Assembly: GCA_020720905.1 (NCBI GenBank)
Contig: DYNT01000063.1
Coordinates: forward strand, 1-7,647
Reading direction: 5' to 3'
Length of the DNA stretch: 7,647 bases
From: Micavibrio aeruginosavorus
GTDB taxonomy: Bacteria; Pseudomonadota; Alphaproteobacteria; UBA9219
Positions 1 to 7,392 of this stretch are shown one piece after another. The position numbers and the translations under genes were made by a program. The notes under the pieces are model-generated. The model was not told where the DNA came from. It saw only the letters and a program-made list of their open reading frames with translations, and did no database searches. Position 1 is the stretch's first letter, and the number at the start of each line of letters is the position of its first letter.

Positions 1-32
1 TAGAGGCCTGCTTTCTTCAATACGAGGATATC

Positions 33-443
33 ATGCCTTTTATAAAGTGGAGCGATGACATCAGCACGGGCATTGGGTCGCTGGATGGCGAACACAAAAC
101 TTTGCTGAATCTGCTCAATTCATTTTATGATTCCGTTCAAATGGGAAAAGGAGAAATGACTGTAGGGCGCCTTTTGGACGAGCTGATCACTCATACGGTA
201 GCGCATTTTTCTCATGAAGAAGAACGCATGCGCACAACAGGCTATCCATCCTTTCATGATCATCGGGATGAACATGATCGGATCAGGCAGTAGCTTATGA
301 CGTTTCACGCCATGGCCGACAAAGAAATCACACCAGAGCTAACGCAAGAACTTTTGATTTTTCTTAAATGCTGGTTTCTTGTTCATATGACGTCTTGCGA
401 CCGCGCCTATGACCCCCATCTTCGCGCCAAAAGGATTACGTAA
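33..443 (+). pseudogene. Bacteriohemerythrin interrupted by an in-frame TAG
   Basis: Bacteriohemerythrins are four-helix-bundle proteins that bind O2 at a non-heme di-iron site. Reading starts at ATG 33, with GAGG at 24-27 and a 5-nt spacer. It is open for 86 codons, meets TAG at 291-293, then continues in the same frame for 49 codons to TAA at 441-443. Counting the TAG as codon 87 gives 136 positions, the usual family length. The expected iron ligands are all present: H21, H58 and E62 (HFxxEE), H77 and H81 (HxxxH), then H118 and D123 (HxxxxD). The last two are beyond the TAG, as is the fourth helix with its LKCWFLVH segment. The 86-residue product alone would lack two ligands. The stop may be a recent nonsense mutation (CAG to TAG is one transition), may be read through, or the gene may work in two pieces. 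Family assignment is secure; functional status is not. Confidence 0.85.
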
Positions 444-450
444 AGCTCAC

Positions 451-3400
451 TCACTCCACACGAAAGCCCAAAGGCTCTTGCGTGTAAGAGAACGTGCCAG
501 CCTCGCCCCGCGTGACAAGCCATGGCAGAGTATAAAACCCGCTGCGCAACGGTTTAATCATAATCATCGTTTGCCAATGGCGCGTTGGATCCAACGCGAA
601 GCTAACGCCTGTTGATGTTGTCATCACCGAAGTAAGCGGCGCACTCTCTCCCTCTAGCCACGGGGCAAGCCCTTTGATAACGGCGGGATCCCCCGACAAA
701 GGCGCAAAGGCCGAAAAAGAAGCGCTAACAGGCATCGTCACTTTGACAGGCGAGGCCATATCCTTCTTCCCTCTTCCTTGAAGCAAGAGCCCATAAACCT
801 CGCCAACACGCAACGGCATGCCTTCTTCTATTTTCTCACCATCCAACCGATAAACGCTTCGCTTGATCGATCCCACGGCTTCTATTTTTATTTTATTTTT
901 TCTATCGTGCGATAGAAGAGCAAGCCCATACAAAGGGCGCGACGCACTGTTTTTTAAACCGTCCTCTTTTTTCCCATCGGACAACGCTGTAAGAATAGAA
1001 AAGCCATAACGCTTGTCATCCTTTTCATGGAAAAGAACGCGCCAAGACCCCATACGCAAGGCCGCAAGGGCCACGCCTGTTAAAAAGGAGGCGCGGTCTT
1101 CAAAAGAGGCCTGCGCCGTTAAAGCCGGCATACGGGTCAACTTTTCCTTTAATCCATCACTATTGTTTTTTTCATCCAAGGCCAACAAACGAAACGCTGA
1201 CATCAGGCAAGGCGCCTTCTTGTGCAACGAATCGTCAAAGGCTTTTTGGGCACGCTCCATCCAGCGTTGCGCCTCGGCGTCATCCCCCCCTAACCTAAGC
1301 GCCCGCGCCAAAGACGCTGTGACGGCAGCGTTAAGGCTTTTGTCTTGACTGGTTTCCGCAAAGTAGCGAAGCGCCGCAATATCCGTGCGCCGCGCCTGCG
1401 CCAAAGCTTCAAAGGCCAGAGCATACGCGCCGCGATCAGCCTCATTGAACCATGTGTTCTTGACCTTGCCCTCCAACCATTCTAGCGCAACGCGTTTGTT
1501 TCTTTCGCTACGTTCAGGAAGCGCTTTGACAGCCGCCACAGTGCTGGCCAAGTCGCTGGCTTCCCCAAAACGCGCAACGGCAAAACCGCCATCTCCGTTT
1601 TGTCTGCTCTCTAAATCATCTTCGCGCCCCGCCAAAAGTTGGCCTAGAGAATCTTCGCTCAACAACCCCAACCCGACCAACGGTTGTCGCCAAAGACGCG
1701 CCACCTCTAACCACAGAGCAAGTTCCGTTGTCGTTTGAGGTTCGTCTTGAACAAACGCAACCAAGGATTCGATAAGCGATTCTGAAAACGGCAAGGGCGA
1801 TACCAACAGCGCTTGCGCCTTTTGATCTCTTGAAAAGACCTTATCAGGCTCCACCAAGAAAGGCTTAACAGAAGGGAGGAAGAGTCCTTCTTGGATAACG
1901 CGCAAGGGCCACGTTTGCTCCTGTATTTTGCCACGAGGATGCGTCAGTTTAAAGCGCACAAGGCCATCTGTTGCCCCTTGTGCCACAAGCGTCAGACGAA
2001 GCGTCTGCTTTTTTGCTTTTCGAAAATCAATTTTGCCTTTGGTCGCCCCCGTTAAGGTAACATAAGGCGGAAAGGTCAGCTCATAAGAATAGAGGCCTTT
2101 CTCCTCCGCATTGTTCGCCACCACAAGAGAAAATGGCGCACGATCGCCTTGCCTCAAAACATCAGGCAGGTCGCCAGCAATCTGCAAAGGCATCACGGCT
2201 TCCACCGCCGTCCCAGCCTTCCCCCATTGTTTGTCCTGCCATGCGATCACCGTCAACGTCATGCCCCCCGTCCCTTTGGGCGTCGCATGAAAGGTGACGG
2301 TTCCATCCTCATCAACAACGGCAGGCTTTGTCACAACCGTTCCATCGGGCCGATCCGAAGAAAGAACGGCCATCGCCATCGTCGGCTTTGGCTTTGTCGG
2401 GGCGCTGATGTGCGCGCTCACAACAAAGGGTGTCCCTACCGTCATAACAGGCACAGCCCCCATTTTAAGGCCAAGCGTTTGCGCGGCGGCAGGCATCGGC
2501 GCCTTCGCATCACCGCCTGTTTTATGCGGCCAAGCCGCATCGGCACTTTGTTGTCCGCTTCGTGAAGCGGCCTCAAACCCGCGCCGCGCCACAACATCGC
2601 CACGCGCATTCGTAATTTCCAAAAGATACCGCCCCGTCGCCACAGGCCAAGACACGCGGTTTTCACCAGAAGCCATCAACGCAAGAGCGCCGCCACCAAC
2701 ACGGCGATGGTGCGGCAGCAATTTGTAATCCCAACTGCCTTCAGAAGGGAACCATTCAAAGTTCCGCCCCTCTTCATAGATCACATAATACAAATCATTG
2801 TGCGCCACCCGTTTTCTGGAAGGATCAACGGCAATCACGTCAAACTGCGCCACACCATTTTGAAACAAAGGACGCTCATCAGGCCAAGCGCGGAGTCCAA
2901 TAAAGGGCGACGTGCGCCAAAGAGGCATGGTGACGGGAACTGACTCAGCGCCCTCATCCAAAACAGCTTTGAAGGAAAGCGCATTAACAGAAGGCTCAAG
3001 AGACGCTGCATCTAAAGATAAGGACGCCTTTCCAACCCCATCCGTTAGGAAAGGGATGTTGCGAATGGCTTGATCGTCTTGCCCTGCCTCCATCACGCCA
3101 AAACGATAAGCCTCCCATCCTTCAAGAGAAGGACGTGCGGAAGAAAGGCTGAGAGACCCCTCACGATAAGGCAACGCGTTTCCTTTTTCATCTTGCGTCT
3201 GCACGCTCAAGCTTATGGAGCCAGAAGACTCGCCCCCCATGCGACTAGCGATAACGCTCACGCGCGCCGCTTGATCTGCAAGAGAAAGGAAAAACGTTTC
3301 TTGAGCTAAAACCAGTCCCTCTTTTTTCTGCCATGATAATCGCCACAAACCGGCTTTTCCATGTGTGGGCAAGGGAACAGACGCCACGTGAACAGCACTT

Positions 3401-4707
3401 TGATCAAAGGGCGGAACACCCTGTTCATAAACAAGACGGTTATCAGGATCAAAAAACTTCAAAACGGTTTCTTCCTTACCCTTGCCTTGATCCGCGACAG
3501 AGAGAAGGCGCAAAAAAGCAAGCACTGTTTTTGAAAAAACATACCGCTCACGATCCAAAGAAAGTGCCGCAGTCTGCTCCTTTTCGTCATCAGGCAAAAT
3601 ATGCGAAGGAACAACCTCGACAATGTCCAAAGCTCCCGCTTCGCTTTGGGCAGAAACCAAAAACGCCACAACCTTGTCTTTAACAGGCAAGAGAACGGAG
3701 CCATCTTCTTTCGTCTTGGCTTCAGCGATAAGGTTGCCGTCCCGTGTCCACAGAGCCACGCTCACGCCATGGGCTGAACCTTGCGCTGCGGTTCCCAAGG
3801 ATACGACAACGCGCACGCCCTCTTTTTCCATCGTAGCCATAGCGCGCAAATCCGACACCAAAAACCATTGCCCAGCAAAGAGCGAAGGCGCGATGCCGCC
3901 TTGGCCACGTGGCGTTGCCGCCAGATAATAAAGCCCTGCCGTCAACGCTTCATCAAGGGGTAAAGGGGCGATCAGCGTTTGAGCCTCATTCGGGTGATCG
4001 CCAAAAACAAGATCGCTTTCAAAAACCACTTTTCCTTTTTCACGCGCAAACGTCTGGCTTTCCGAGGGCGACAAATGGGCTTGCTTAAACTGCTGCCATG
4101 CGCCCGCAAAAACAGCGCGATCATCAAAACGATAGAGCGTTAAATGCGTGGCCAAGATATTAACGGAACGCAGAACATGAGCCATGCCATCAACTTTATT
4201 GGTCACCCCCTTTTCTTCGTTAGACGTTTTCTCTTTTTTCACATGGCGCGGCAGAGTGAATAAAGCGCCATCGTCAACAAAAGACAAAGCCGCCTTACGA
4301 TCAGGAACGACGAACGACACCGTATAGGCCGAGGCCATTGGCTTGTCCGTCTTTGATTTCATCCCACGTAAAGTAAGCTGATAGGTCGCACGATGGTGCA
4401 ATCCCTGCACACATAAATCCCGTGATGTAAGGCTTAACTCTTCTGGCGTAATCTTTTGAATCTTGCCGTCTTTTTTAACGGAAAGGTTGGCCACAATCTT
4501 GGCGCGATCCCGTTCATCAAAGGGCTGCGAGAGCGATAAACACACCTCAGCCTTCGGCGCTTCAACATGAAGGCTATGCGCCACTACTTTAAAGGGCACA
4601 GGCTGTGCCTCCTTTTTCGCGGACGAAGGCTCAGCTTGGGCAAAGCTGCTTGACAGCAACAAGAAAAGAAAGGCGGTCACCACACATTTTAAATCAAGCT
4701 GCTTCAT
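451..4707 (-). CDS. Secreted alpha-2-macroglobulin-like protein without a thioester motif
   Basis: Bacterial alpha-2-macroglobulins are periplasmic protease-trapping or envelope-guarding proteins. Residues 1-25 form a signal peptide (K2/K7, hydrophobic FLFLLL core, AQA cleavage before E26). C8 lies inside the hydrophobic region and no lipobox is visible, so a soluble periplasmic form is predicted. Macroglobulin beta-sandwich repeats follow: an LTLYRFDDR segment, QWFLVSDL near residue 286, and a later ERYVFSKTV segment like the family's 'vYRPGETV'. The A2M domain begins near residue 850 (LPDVLRQGD, D855). The helical domain starts near 980 and contains NGDGGFAV (D1039). The C-terminal beta domains run from about 1265 to 1418. 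Where family members have CxEQ, this protein reads DEPQTT (988-993), so Cys and Glu are absent. At 1418 residues it is somewhat shorter than YfhM-type proteins (about 1650). It starts 30 nt after adenosine kinase, so co-transcription is likely; the frequent partner pbpC is not in the window. The ribosome site before the ATG is weak (GAAGA). Confidence 0.87.
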   Translation of the reverse strand: MKQLDLKCVVTAFLFLLLSSSFAQAEPSSAKKEAQPVPFKVVAHSLHVEAPKAEVCLSLSQPFDERDRAKIVANLSVKKDGKIQKITPEELSLTSRDLCVQGLHHRATYQLTLRGMKSKTDKPMASAYTVSFVVPDRKAALSFVDDGALFTLPRHVKKEKTSNEEKGVTNKVDGMAHVLRSVNILATHLTLYRFDDRAVFAGAWQQFKQAHLSPSESQTFAREKGKVVFESDLVFGDHPNEAQTLIAPLPLDEALTAGLYYLAATPRGQGGIAPSLFAGQWFLVSDLRAMATMEKEGVRVVVSLGTAAQGSAHGVSVALWTRDGNLIAEAKTKEDGSVLLPVKDKVVAFLVSAQSEAGALDIVEVVPSHILPDDEKEQTAALSLDRERYVFSKTVLAFLRLLSVADQGKGKEETVLKFFDPDNRLVYEQGVPPFDQSAVHVASVPLPTHGKAGLWRLSWQKKEGLVLAQETFFLSLADQAARVSVIASRMGGESSGSISLSVQTQDEKGNALPYREGSLSLSSARPSLEGWEAYRFGVMEAGQDDQAIRNIPFLTDGVGKASLSLDAASLEPSVNALSFKAVLDEGAESVPVTMPLWRTSPFIGLRAWPDERPLFQNGVAQFDVIAVDPSRKRVAHNDLYYVIYEEGRNFEWFPSEGSWDYKLLPHHRRVGGGALALMASGENRVSWPVATGRYLLEITNARGDVVARRGFEAASRSGQQSADAAWPHKTGGDAKAPMPAAAQTLGLKMGAVPVMTVGTPFVVSAHISAPTKPKPTMAMAVLSSDRPDGTVVTKPAVVDEDGTVTFHATPKGTGGMTLTVIAWQDKQWGKAGTAVEAVMPLQIAGDLPDVLRQGDRAPFSLVVANNAEEKGLYSYELTFPPYVTLTGATKGKIDFRKAKKQTLRLTLVAQGATDGLVRFKLTHPRGKIQEQTWPLRVIQEGLFLPSVKPFLVEPDKVFSRDQKAQALLVSPLPFSESLIESLVAFVQDEPQTTTELALWLEVARLWRQPLVGLGLLSEDSLGQLLAGREDDLESRQNGDGGFAVARFGEASDLASTVAAVKALPERSERNKRVALEWLEGKVKNTWFNEADRGAYALAFEALAQARRTDIAALRYFAETSQDKSLNAAVTASLARALRLGGDDAEAQRWMERAQKAFDDSLHKKAPCLMSAFRLLALDEKNNSDGLKEKLTRMPALTAQASFEDRASFLTGVALAALRMGSWRVLFHEKDDKRYGFSILTALSDGKKEDGLKNSASRPLYGLALLSHDRKNKIKIEAVGSIKRSVYRLDGEKIEEGMPLRVGEVYGLLLQGRGKKDMASPVKVTMPVSASFSAFAPLSGDPAVIKGLAPWLEGESAPLTSVMTTSTGVSFALDPTRHWQTMIMIKPLRSGFYTLPWLVTRGEAGTFSYTQEPLGFRVE

Positions 4708-4737
4708 GTTGTTAACGTCTTCTCTTCTCTAAGAATC

Positions 4738-5763
4738 TTAAATCTTGATGCCTTTTGTTCTGACCAGCTCTTTTAAATCATGCTGAGGACGGGGGCCGTA
4801 ATGGCCGATAACCTCAGCCGCCGCTATCGCGCCAATACGGCCACTGGTCGGCAAATCATGGCCATGCGTGAACCCAAACAAAAAGCCCGCCGCAAACAAA
4901 TCGCCAGCGCCCGTTGAATCCAGAAGGACGGGAACAGGCTCTGCGTCAATCTTATACGTCTCCTCGCCAGAGGTGATTACGGCGCCCTTTTCGCTGCGCG
5001 TGCAAACCACAATGCTGCACAAAGTGCGCGCAATAGCGATGGCCTCTTCAAACGTCGCCACTTGATAAAGGGACATAAGCTCAAACTCATTCGTGAGCAA
5101 ACAATCCACCTCATCACGCACCAATTCTTGAAAGCCATCCCGATGACGATCGACGCAAAACGTATCGGAAAGGGACAACGCTAATTGCCGCCCTGCATCA
5201 TGCGAGATTTTAGCCGCAACGCGGAAGGCTTCCTGCGCCTTGGGCTTATCAAACAAATAGCCCTCTAGTAATGTCACACGCGCATTGGCCACTTGCTGCG
5301 CATCGATGTCCTCAGCCAATAAATCAACGCAAGCCCCTAAATAAGTGTTCATGCTGCGCTGCGCGTCTGACGTCACAAGGATCAGGCATCGCGCTGTCGC
5401 AGGCCCCGTTAGCGAAGGCGCTGTTGGATAATGAACGCCGGACGAGCGCATGTCATGGCGAAAAATCCCCCCCAACTGATCATCTTTGACCTTGCCAATA
5501 TATGTTGGCGTCCCACCAAGCGCGGCAATGCCAGCCGCCGAATTAGCAATAGAGCCGCCCGACATTTCAATGCCTGGCCCCATCGTTTTATAAAGGAAAT
5601 CAGCGCGAGCCTCATCAATCAAAGTCATCGAGCCTTTGACAATGTTATGCTCTTCCAAAAAAGAGTCATCGCAATCAGCGATCACGTCAACGATGGCGTT
5701 GCCCACTGCGCAAACATCATAAATGGCAGGAACAGAATGGGGTGGAACGGTGCGGATAACCAT
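4738..5763 (-). CDS. Adenosine kinase (PfkB/ribokinase family)
   Basis: It phosphorylates adenosine to AMP using ATP in cytosolic purine salvage. The 341-residue product has the family landmarks in order: YDVCAVGNAIVDV (residues 15-27, with the nucleoside-binding Asp), the first PfkB signature around GGSIANSAAG (69-78), GKVKDDQLG (90-98), a central lid and core region including MNTYLGA and LEGYLFD, and the second signature STGAGDLFAAGF, in which D288 is the predicted catalytic base and GAG forms the anion hole. Sequence style matches alphaproteobacterial adenosine kinases more than ribokinase or fructokinase. The start is ATG 5763, supported by AAGAGGG 8 nt upstream and a family-typical short leader. 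The frame stays open to a TTG at 5883, which would add 40 residues without family support. It probably leads a two-gene transcript with the macroglobulin gene. Substrate is inferred from overall similarity; another PfkB sugar or nucleoside substrate is less likely. Confidence 0.9.
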   Translation of the reverse strand: MVIRTVPPHSVPAIYDVCAVGNAIVDVIADCDDSFLEEHNIVKGSMTLIDEARADFLYKTMGPGIEMSGGSIANSAAGIAALGGTPTYIGKVKDDQLGGIFRHDMRSSGVHYPTAPSLTGPATARCLILVTSDAQRSMNTYLGACVDLLAEDIDAQQVANARVTLLEGYLFDKPKAQEAFRVAAKISHDAGRQLALSLSDTFCVDRHRDGFQELVRDEVDCLLTNEFELMSLYQVATFEEAIAIARTLCSIVVCTRSEKGAVITSGEETYKIDAEPVPVLLDSTGAGDLFAAGFLFGFTHGHDLPTSGRIGAIAAAEVIGHYGPRPQHDLKELVRTKGIKI

Positions 5764-5771
5764 GAACAAAG

Positions 5772-5778
5772 CCCTCTT
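5772..5778 (-). promoter_or_regulatory. Ribosome binding site fixing the adenosine kinase start
   Basis: On the minus strand the sequence AAGAGGG lies 8 nt before ATG 5763. It is the best purine-rich site in the neighbourhood. This favours the 341-residue product over the 40-residue longer reading that begins with TTG at 5883. Confidence 0.7.
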
Positions 5779-5902
5779 AAAGGAGAAATTAAGGATAACG
5801 ACATCTTCTACATGACCTTTTGTCTTACCGCTAGCCCTTAACCGCTCGATCAGCAACAAGAAGCTACCCGTTTGATTCGCCAAACGGATTCATGTTATCC
5901 CC

Positions 5903-5908
5903 ATAATA
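5903..5908 (-). promoter_or_regulatory. Candidate -10 box for the adenosine kinase/macroglobulin transcript
   Basis: TATTAT on the minus strand matches the sigma-70 -10 consensus at 5 of 6 positions and would leave a 5' leader of about 130 nt. No good -35 is seen at the proper spacing: TTGGAA is present but only 14 nt away. The rest of 5764-6049 holds no gene I can support, only this site, the inverted repeat at 6004-6021, and a GGGG...CCCC pair (5977-5980 with 5992-5995). Confidence 0.25.
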
Positions 5909-6003
5909 CACTGAAAACGGGGTTCCAAATATCTTGCCTATCCGGCCTTTTTCATGTTACTGCAAAGCATAAGCGCGGGGTCGGCCACACGCCCCTAGCG
6001 GCT

Positions 6004-6021
6004 CTATAAATAAGCTTATAG
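6004..6021. repeat. Perfect inverted repeat overlapping a possible -10 box before bactofilin
   Basis: CTATAA (6004-6009) and TTATAG (6016-6021) are exact reverse complements around a 6-nt centre, ending 28 nt before the bactofilin ATG. TATAAA at 6005-6010 could be the bactofilin -10, so this could be an operator site, or a short hairpin in the leader. No strong -35 is visible at 17 nt. The palindrome is short and A+T-rich, so chance is a real possibility. Confidence 0.3.
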
Positions 6022-6049
6022 CTTGATCGTTTCGAAGGGGGAATCAAGA

Positions 6050-6697
6050 ATGTTTGGACGCAAAGACAACAACGAAGAAACCGAAATAACACAAGAACAG
6101 CAGGACACTTCATCACAGAGCCCCGCAACACCACGAACCATGATCCCCGATGCGCCGCGCTCTATGAGCCCCGCAACAGCGCCCCATTTGCGCCGCTCTT
6201 CCGAACCTTCTCACAGCCGCCGCGCCGCAACACCCGTTGATCGTGGCAACGATACAGGCGAGCGTAAACTCACCGTTGGCAAGGGGCTCTCTCTGGCCGG
6301 TGAAATCACCGCGTGCGATGTTCTGGTTGTCGAAGGCAAGGTTGAGGCCAAGCTTTCCGATGGCAAGTTGCTGGAGATCACCGAGACAGGCCAATTTCGC
6401 GGCAGCGTTGAAATTGAGAACGCCGATATTGCGGGTCGCTATGACGGCGATTTAACCGTTCATGGCCGCCTGACCCTTCGCGGCACGGGTCGCATCACAG
6501 GCATCATTAAGTATGGCGAGTTAGAAGTGAACGCAGGCGGTCAGATCATCGGTGAGATGTCTGTTGTTGGTGGCGGCGCAGCGTCAAGCACGCAATCCAA
6601 TAAGCCAAGCTTCAAAAGCGCGGCCAAGTTTACAGCCACGCAAGACAGCGATGAAGATCCCGCCCTCTTCTCGCGCAAAACAGCCGTTGGCGGTTAA
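6050..6697 (+). CDS. Bactofilin (polymer-forming cytoskeletal protein, DUF583)
   Basis: Bactofilins assemble without nucleotide into filaments that scaffold local cell-wall synthesis, stalk or shape functions at the inner membrane. The product is 215 residues. Residues 1-73 are polar, rich in Ser, Pro, Thr and Arg, and likely disordered. Residues 74-172 carry the right-handed beta-helix, with a repeating hydrophobic/Gly rhythm: LTVGKGLSLAGEI, VLVVEGKVEAKL, LEITETGQFRGSVEI, ADIAGRYDGDLTV, GRLTLRGTGRITGII, ELEVNAGGQIIGEM. A polar tail follows, containing KPSFKSAAKF. This is the normal three-part plan. The start is ATG 6050, with AAGGGGGA about 7 nt upstream; an in-frame TTG at 6023 would add nine residues and lacks support. 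It is divergent from the adenosine kinase gene and has its own terminator, so it is probably monocistronic. The M23 peptidase often next to bactofilins is not in this window. Confidence 0.93.
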   Translation: MFGRKDNNEETEITQEQQDTSSQSPATPRTMIPDAPRSMSPATAPHLRRSSEPSHSRRAATPVDRGNDTGERKLTVGKGLSLAGEITACDVLVVEGKVEAKLSDGKLLEITETGQFRGSVEIENADIAGRYDGDLTVHGRLTLRGTGRITGIIKYGELEVNAGGQIIGEMSVVGGGAASSTQSNKPSFKSAAKFTATQDSDEDPALFSRKTAVGG

Positions 6698-6721
6698 GTC
6701 TCTGCCGCAAACGAACTCGAT

Positions 6722-6754
6722 AAAAAAGTGGCCTTTAAAAGGGCCGCTTTTTTT
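6722..6754 (+). terminator. Intrinsic terminator after bactofilin
   Basis: AAGTGGCC (6726-6733) pairs with GGCCGCTT (6742-6749), with one G-U wobble and an 8-nt loop, and is followed by a run of seven T (6748-6754). A run of six A on the left side (6722-6727) extends the stem and could also serve the opposite strand. It starts 24 nt after the bactofilin stop. Confidence 0.8.
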
Positions 6755-6885
6755 GCTTATAAATCAACAAAACAAGCATGAAAGTAATCTGGTAGTTTCA
6801 AAGAAGGTAAAAAAAGTGTAGATTATGGCATGGCGAGAAATCGTCTTGCCGCTCCCTTTTACCATTTTTTATAAGGAATCTTATT

Positions 6886-7197
6886 ATGACAACTTCTATC
6901 CCACATCAGGACTATAATACCGCCAGTGTCGTTATCTGCGATCATTGTGCCAATCAAATACCAAACTCAAAGAAGCCCCTTGTCAGTTTCTTTATGGCTA
7001 TATTTGTAGATCCTTCTTCTGGACGAAAATGTTCCGCTTATACTAAAGGACGCGATGAACAAAATATCGTTCTCCGCAAGAATACCCCAAACGAGCCGTT
7101 AATGATCGTCGCCAAAGGTTCTATCTCTTGTACCGTTGGAAATTTTGATGGCCACTGTCTAAAATTCACGCCGCGCAGCACACCACAGAACGGCTAA
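6886..7197 (+). CDS. Small cysteine-containing protein of unknown function
   Basis: I do not recognise this 103-residue protein. ATG 6886 is preceded by AAGGA (6873-6877) with an 8-nt spacer, which supports real translation. There are five cysteines: C18 and C21 (ICDHC, a single CxxC knuckle), C49, C82 and C91. One CxxC plus scattered Cys/His residues could bind a metal, but no complete zinc-ribbon is seen. Hydrophobic stretches such as LVSFFMAIFV (32-41) and EPLMIVAKGSI look like beta-strands more than a membrane helix; no signal peptide is visible. Codons are visibly more A/T-rich than in the flanking genes, suggesting possible acquisition. It sits alone between the bactofilin terminator and the hairpin at 7217-7253. 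A weak promoter may lie near 6797-6826 (TTCAAA, then GATTAT). Confidence 0.7.
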   Translation: MTTSIPHQDYNTASVVICDHCANQIPNSKKPLVSFFMAIFVDPSSGRKCSAYTKGRDEQNIVLRKNTPNEPLMIVAKGSISCTVGNFDGHCLKFTPRSTPQNG

Positions 7198-7216
7198 TCA
7201 CTGGTTAGGGGTCAGA

Positions 7217-7253
7217 AAAAAGGCAGACGACGCTTTTACTTCCCCGCCTTTTT
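7217..7253. terminator. Possible bidirectional terminator hairpin
   Basis: AAAAAGGC (7217-7224) pairs with GCCTTTTT (7246-7253) around a 21-nt loop. Read on the plus strand it gives a T5 tract 20-50 nt after the stop of the small cysteine protein. Read on the minus strand it gives a T6 tract after GCC. The large loop makes it weaker than the terminator at 6722-6754. Confidence 0.45.
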
Positions 7254-7284
7254 CTTGATCTGCGGGTAGCACAGTGGGTCTCAC

Positions 7285-7392
7285 GGTCTGGGAACGCGCC
7301 GCCGCGCACCTCACATCAGGCAACGCCATTCCGTTGGCTGATGCGGCAAAAAGGAAACGGGAGGAAGCGGCGCGGACAACGAAAGCCAGACC
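7285..7392 (-). ncRNA. Candidate structured RNA (nested stems, family not recognised)
   Basis: Three or four complementary stems are nested with one centre. GGTCTGG (7285-7291) pairs with CCAGACC (7386-7392). CGCGCCGC (7295-7302) pairs with GCGGCGCG (7367-7374). CCTC (7309-7312) may pair with GAGG (7361-7364). A terminal hairpin has 11 of 12 pairs, 7314-7325 with 7332-7343, and a 6-nt loop. A further hairpin lies outside: CTCGCG (7429-7434) with CGCGAG (7463-7468). The block is G+C-rich compared with the gene on its left. Strand is uncertain: the best promoter candidate (7579-7608) and the T6 terminator favour the minus strand, which would give a transcript of roughly 355 nt. I looked for conserved parts of RNase P RNA, tmRNA and SRP RNA and did not find them; 6S RNA cannot be excluded. 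Chance pairing in G+C-rich DNA is the main alternative. Confidence 0.3.

Noticed and set aside
409..3963. Many plus-strand open frames opposite the macroglobulin gene
   Set aside because: They lie antisense to a convincing 1418-residue protein with a signal peptide and family domains, and none has independent support.
5764..5883. A 40-residue N-terminal extension of adenosine kinase from TTG 5883
   Set aside because: The family starts close to the YDV segment, and ATG 5763 has a clear ribosome site; the extension shows no family resemblance.
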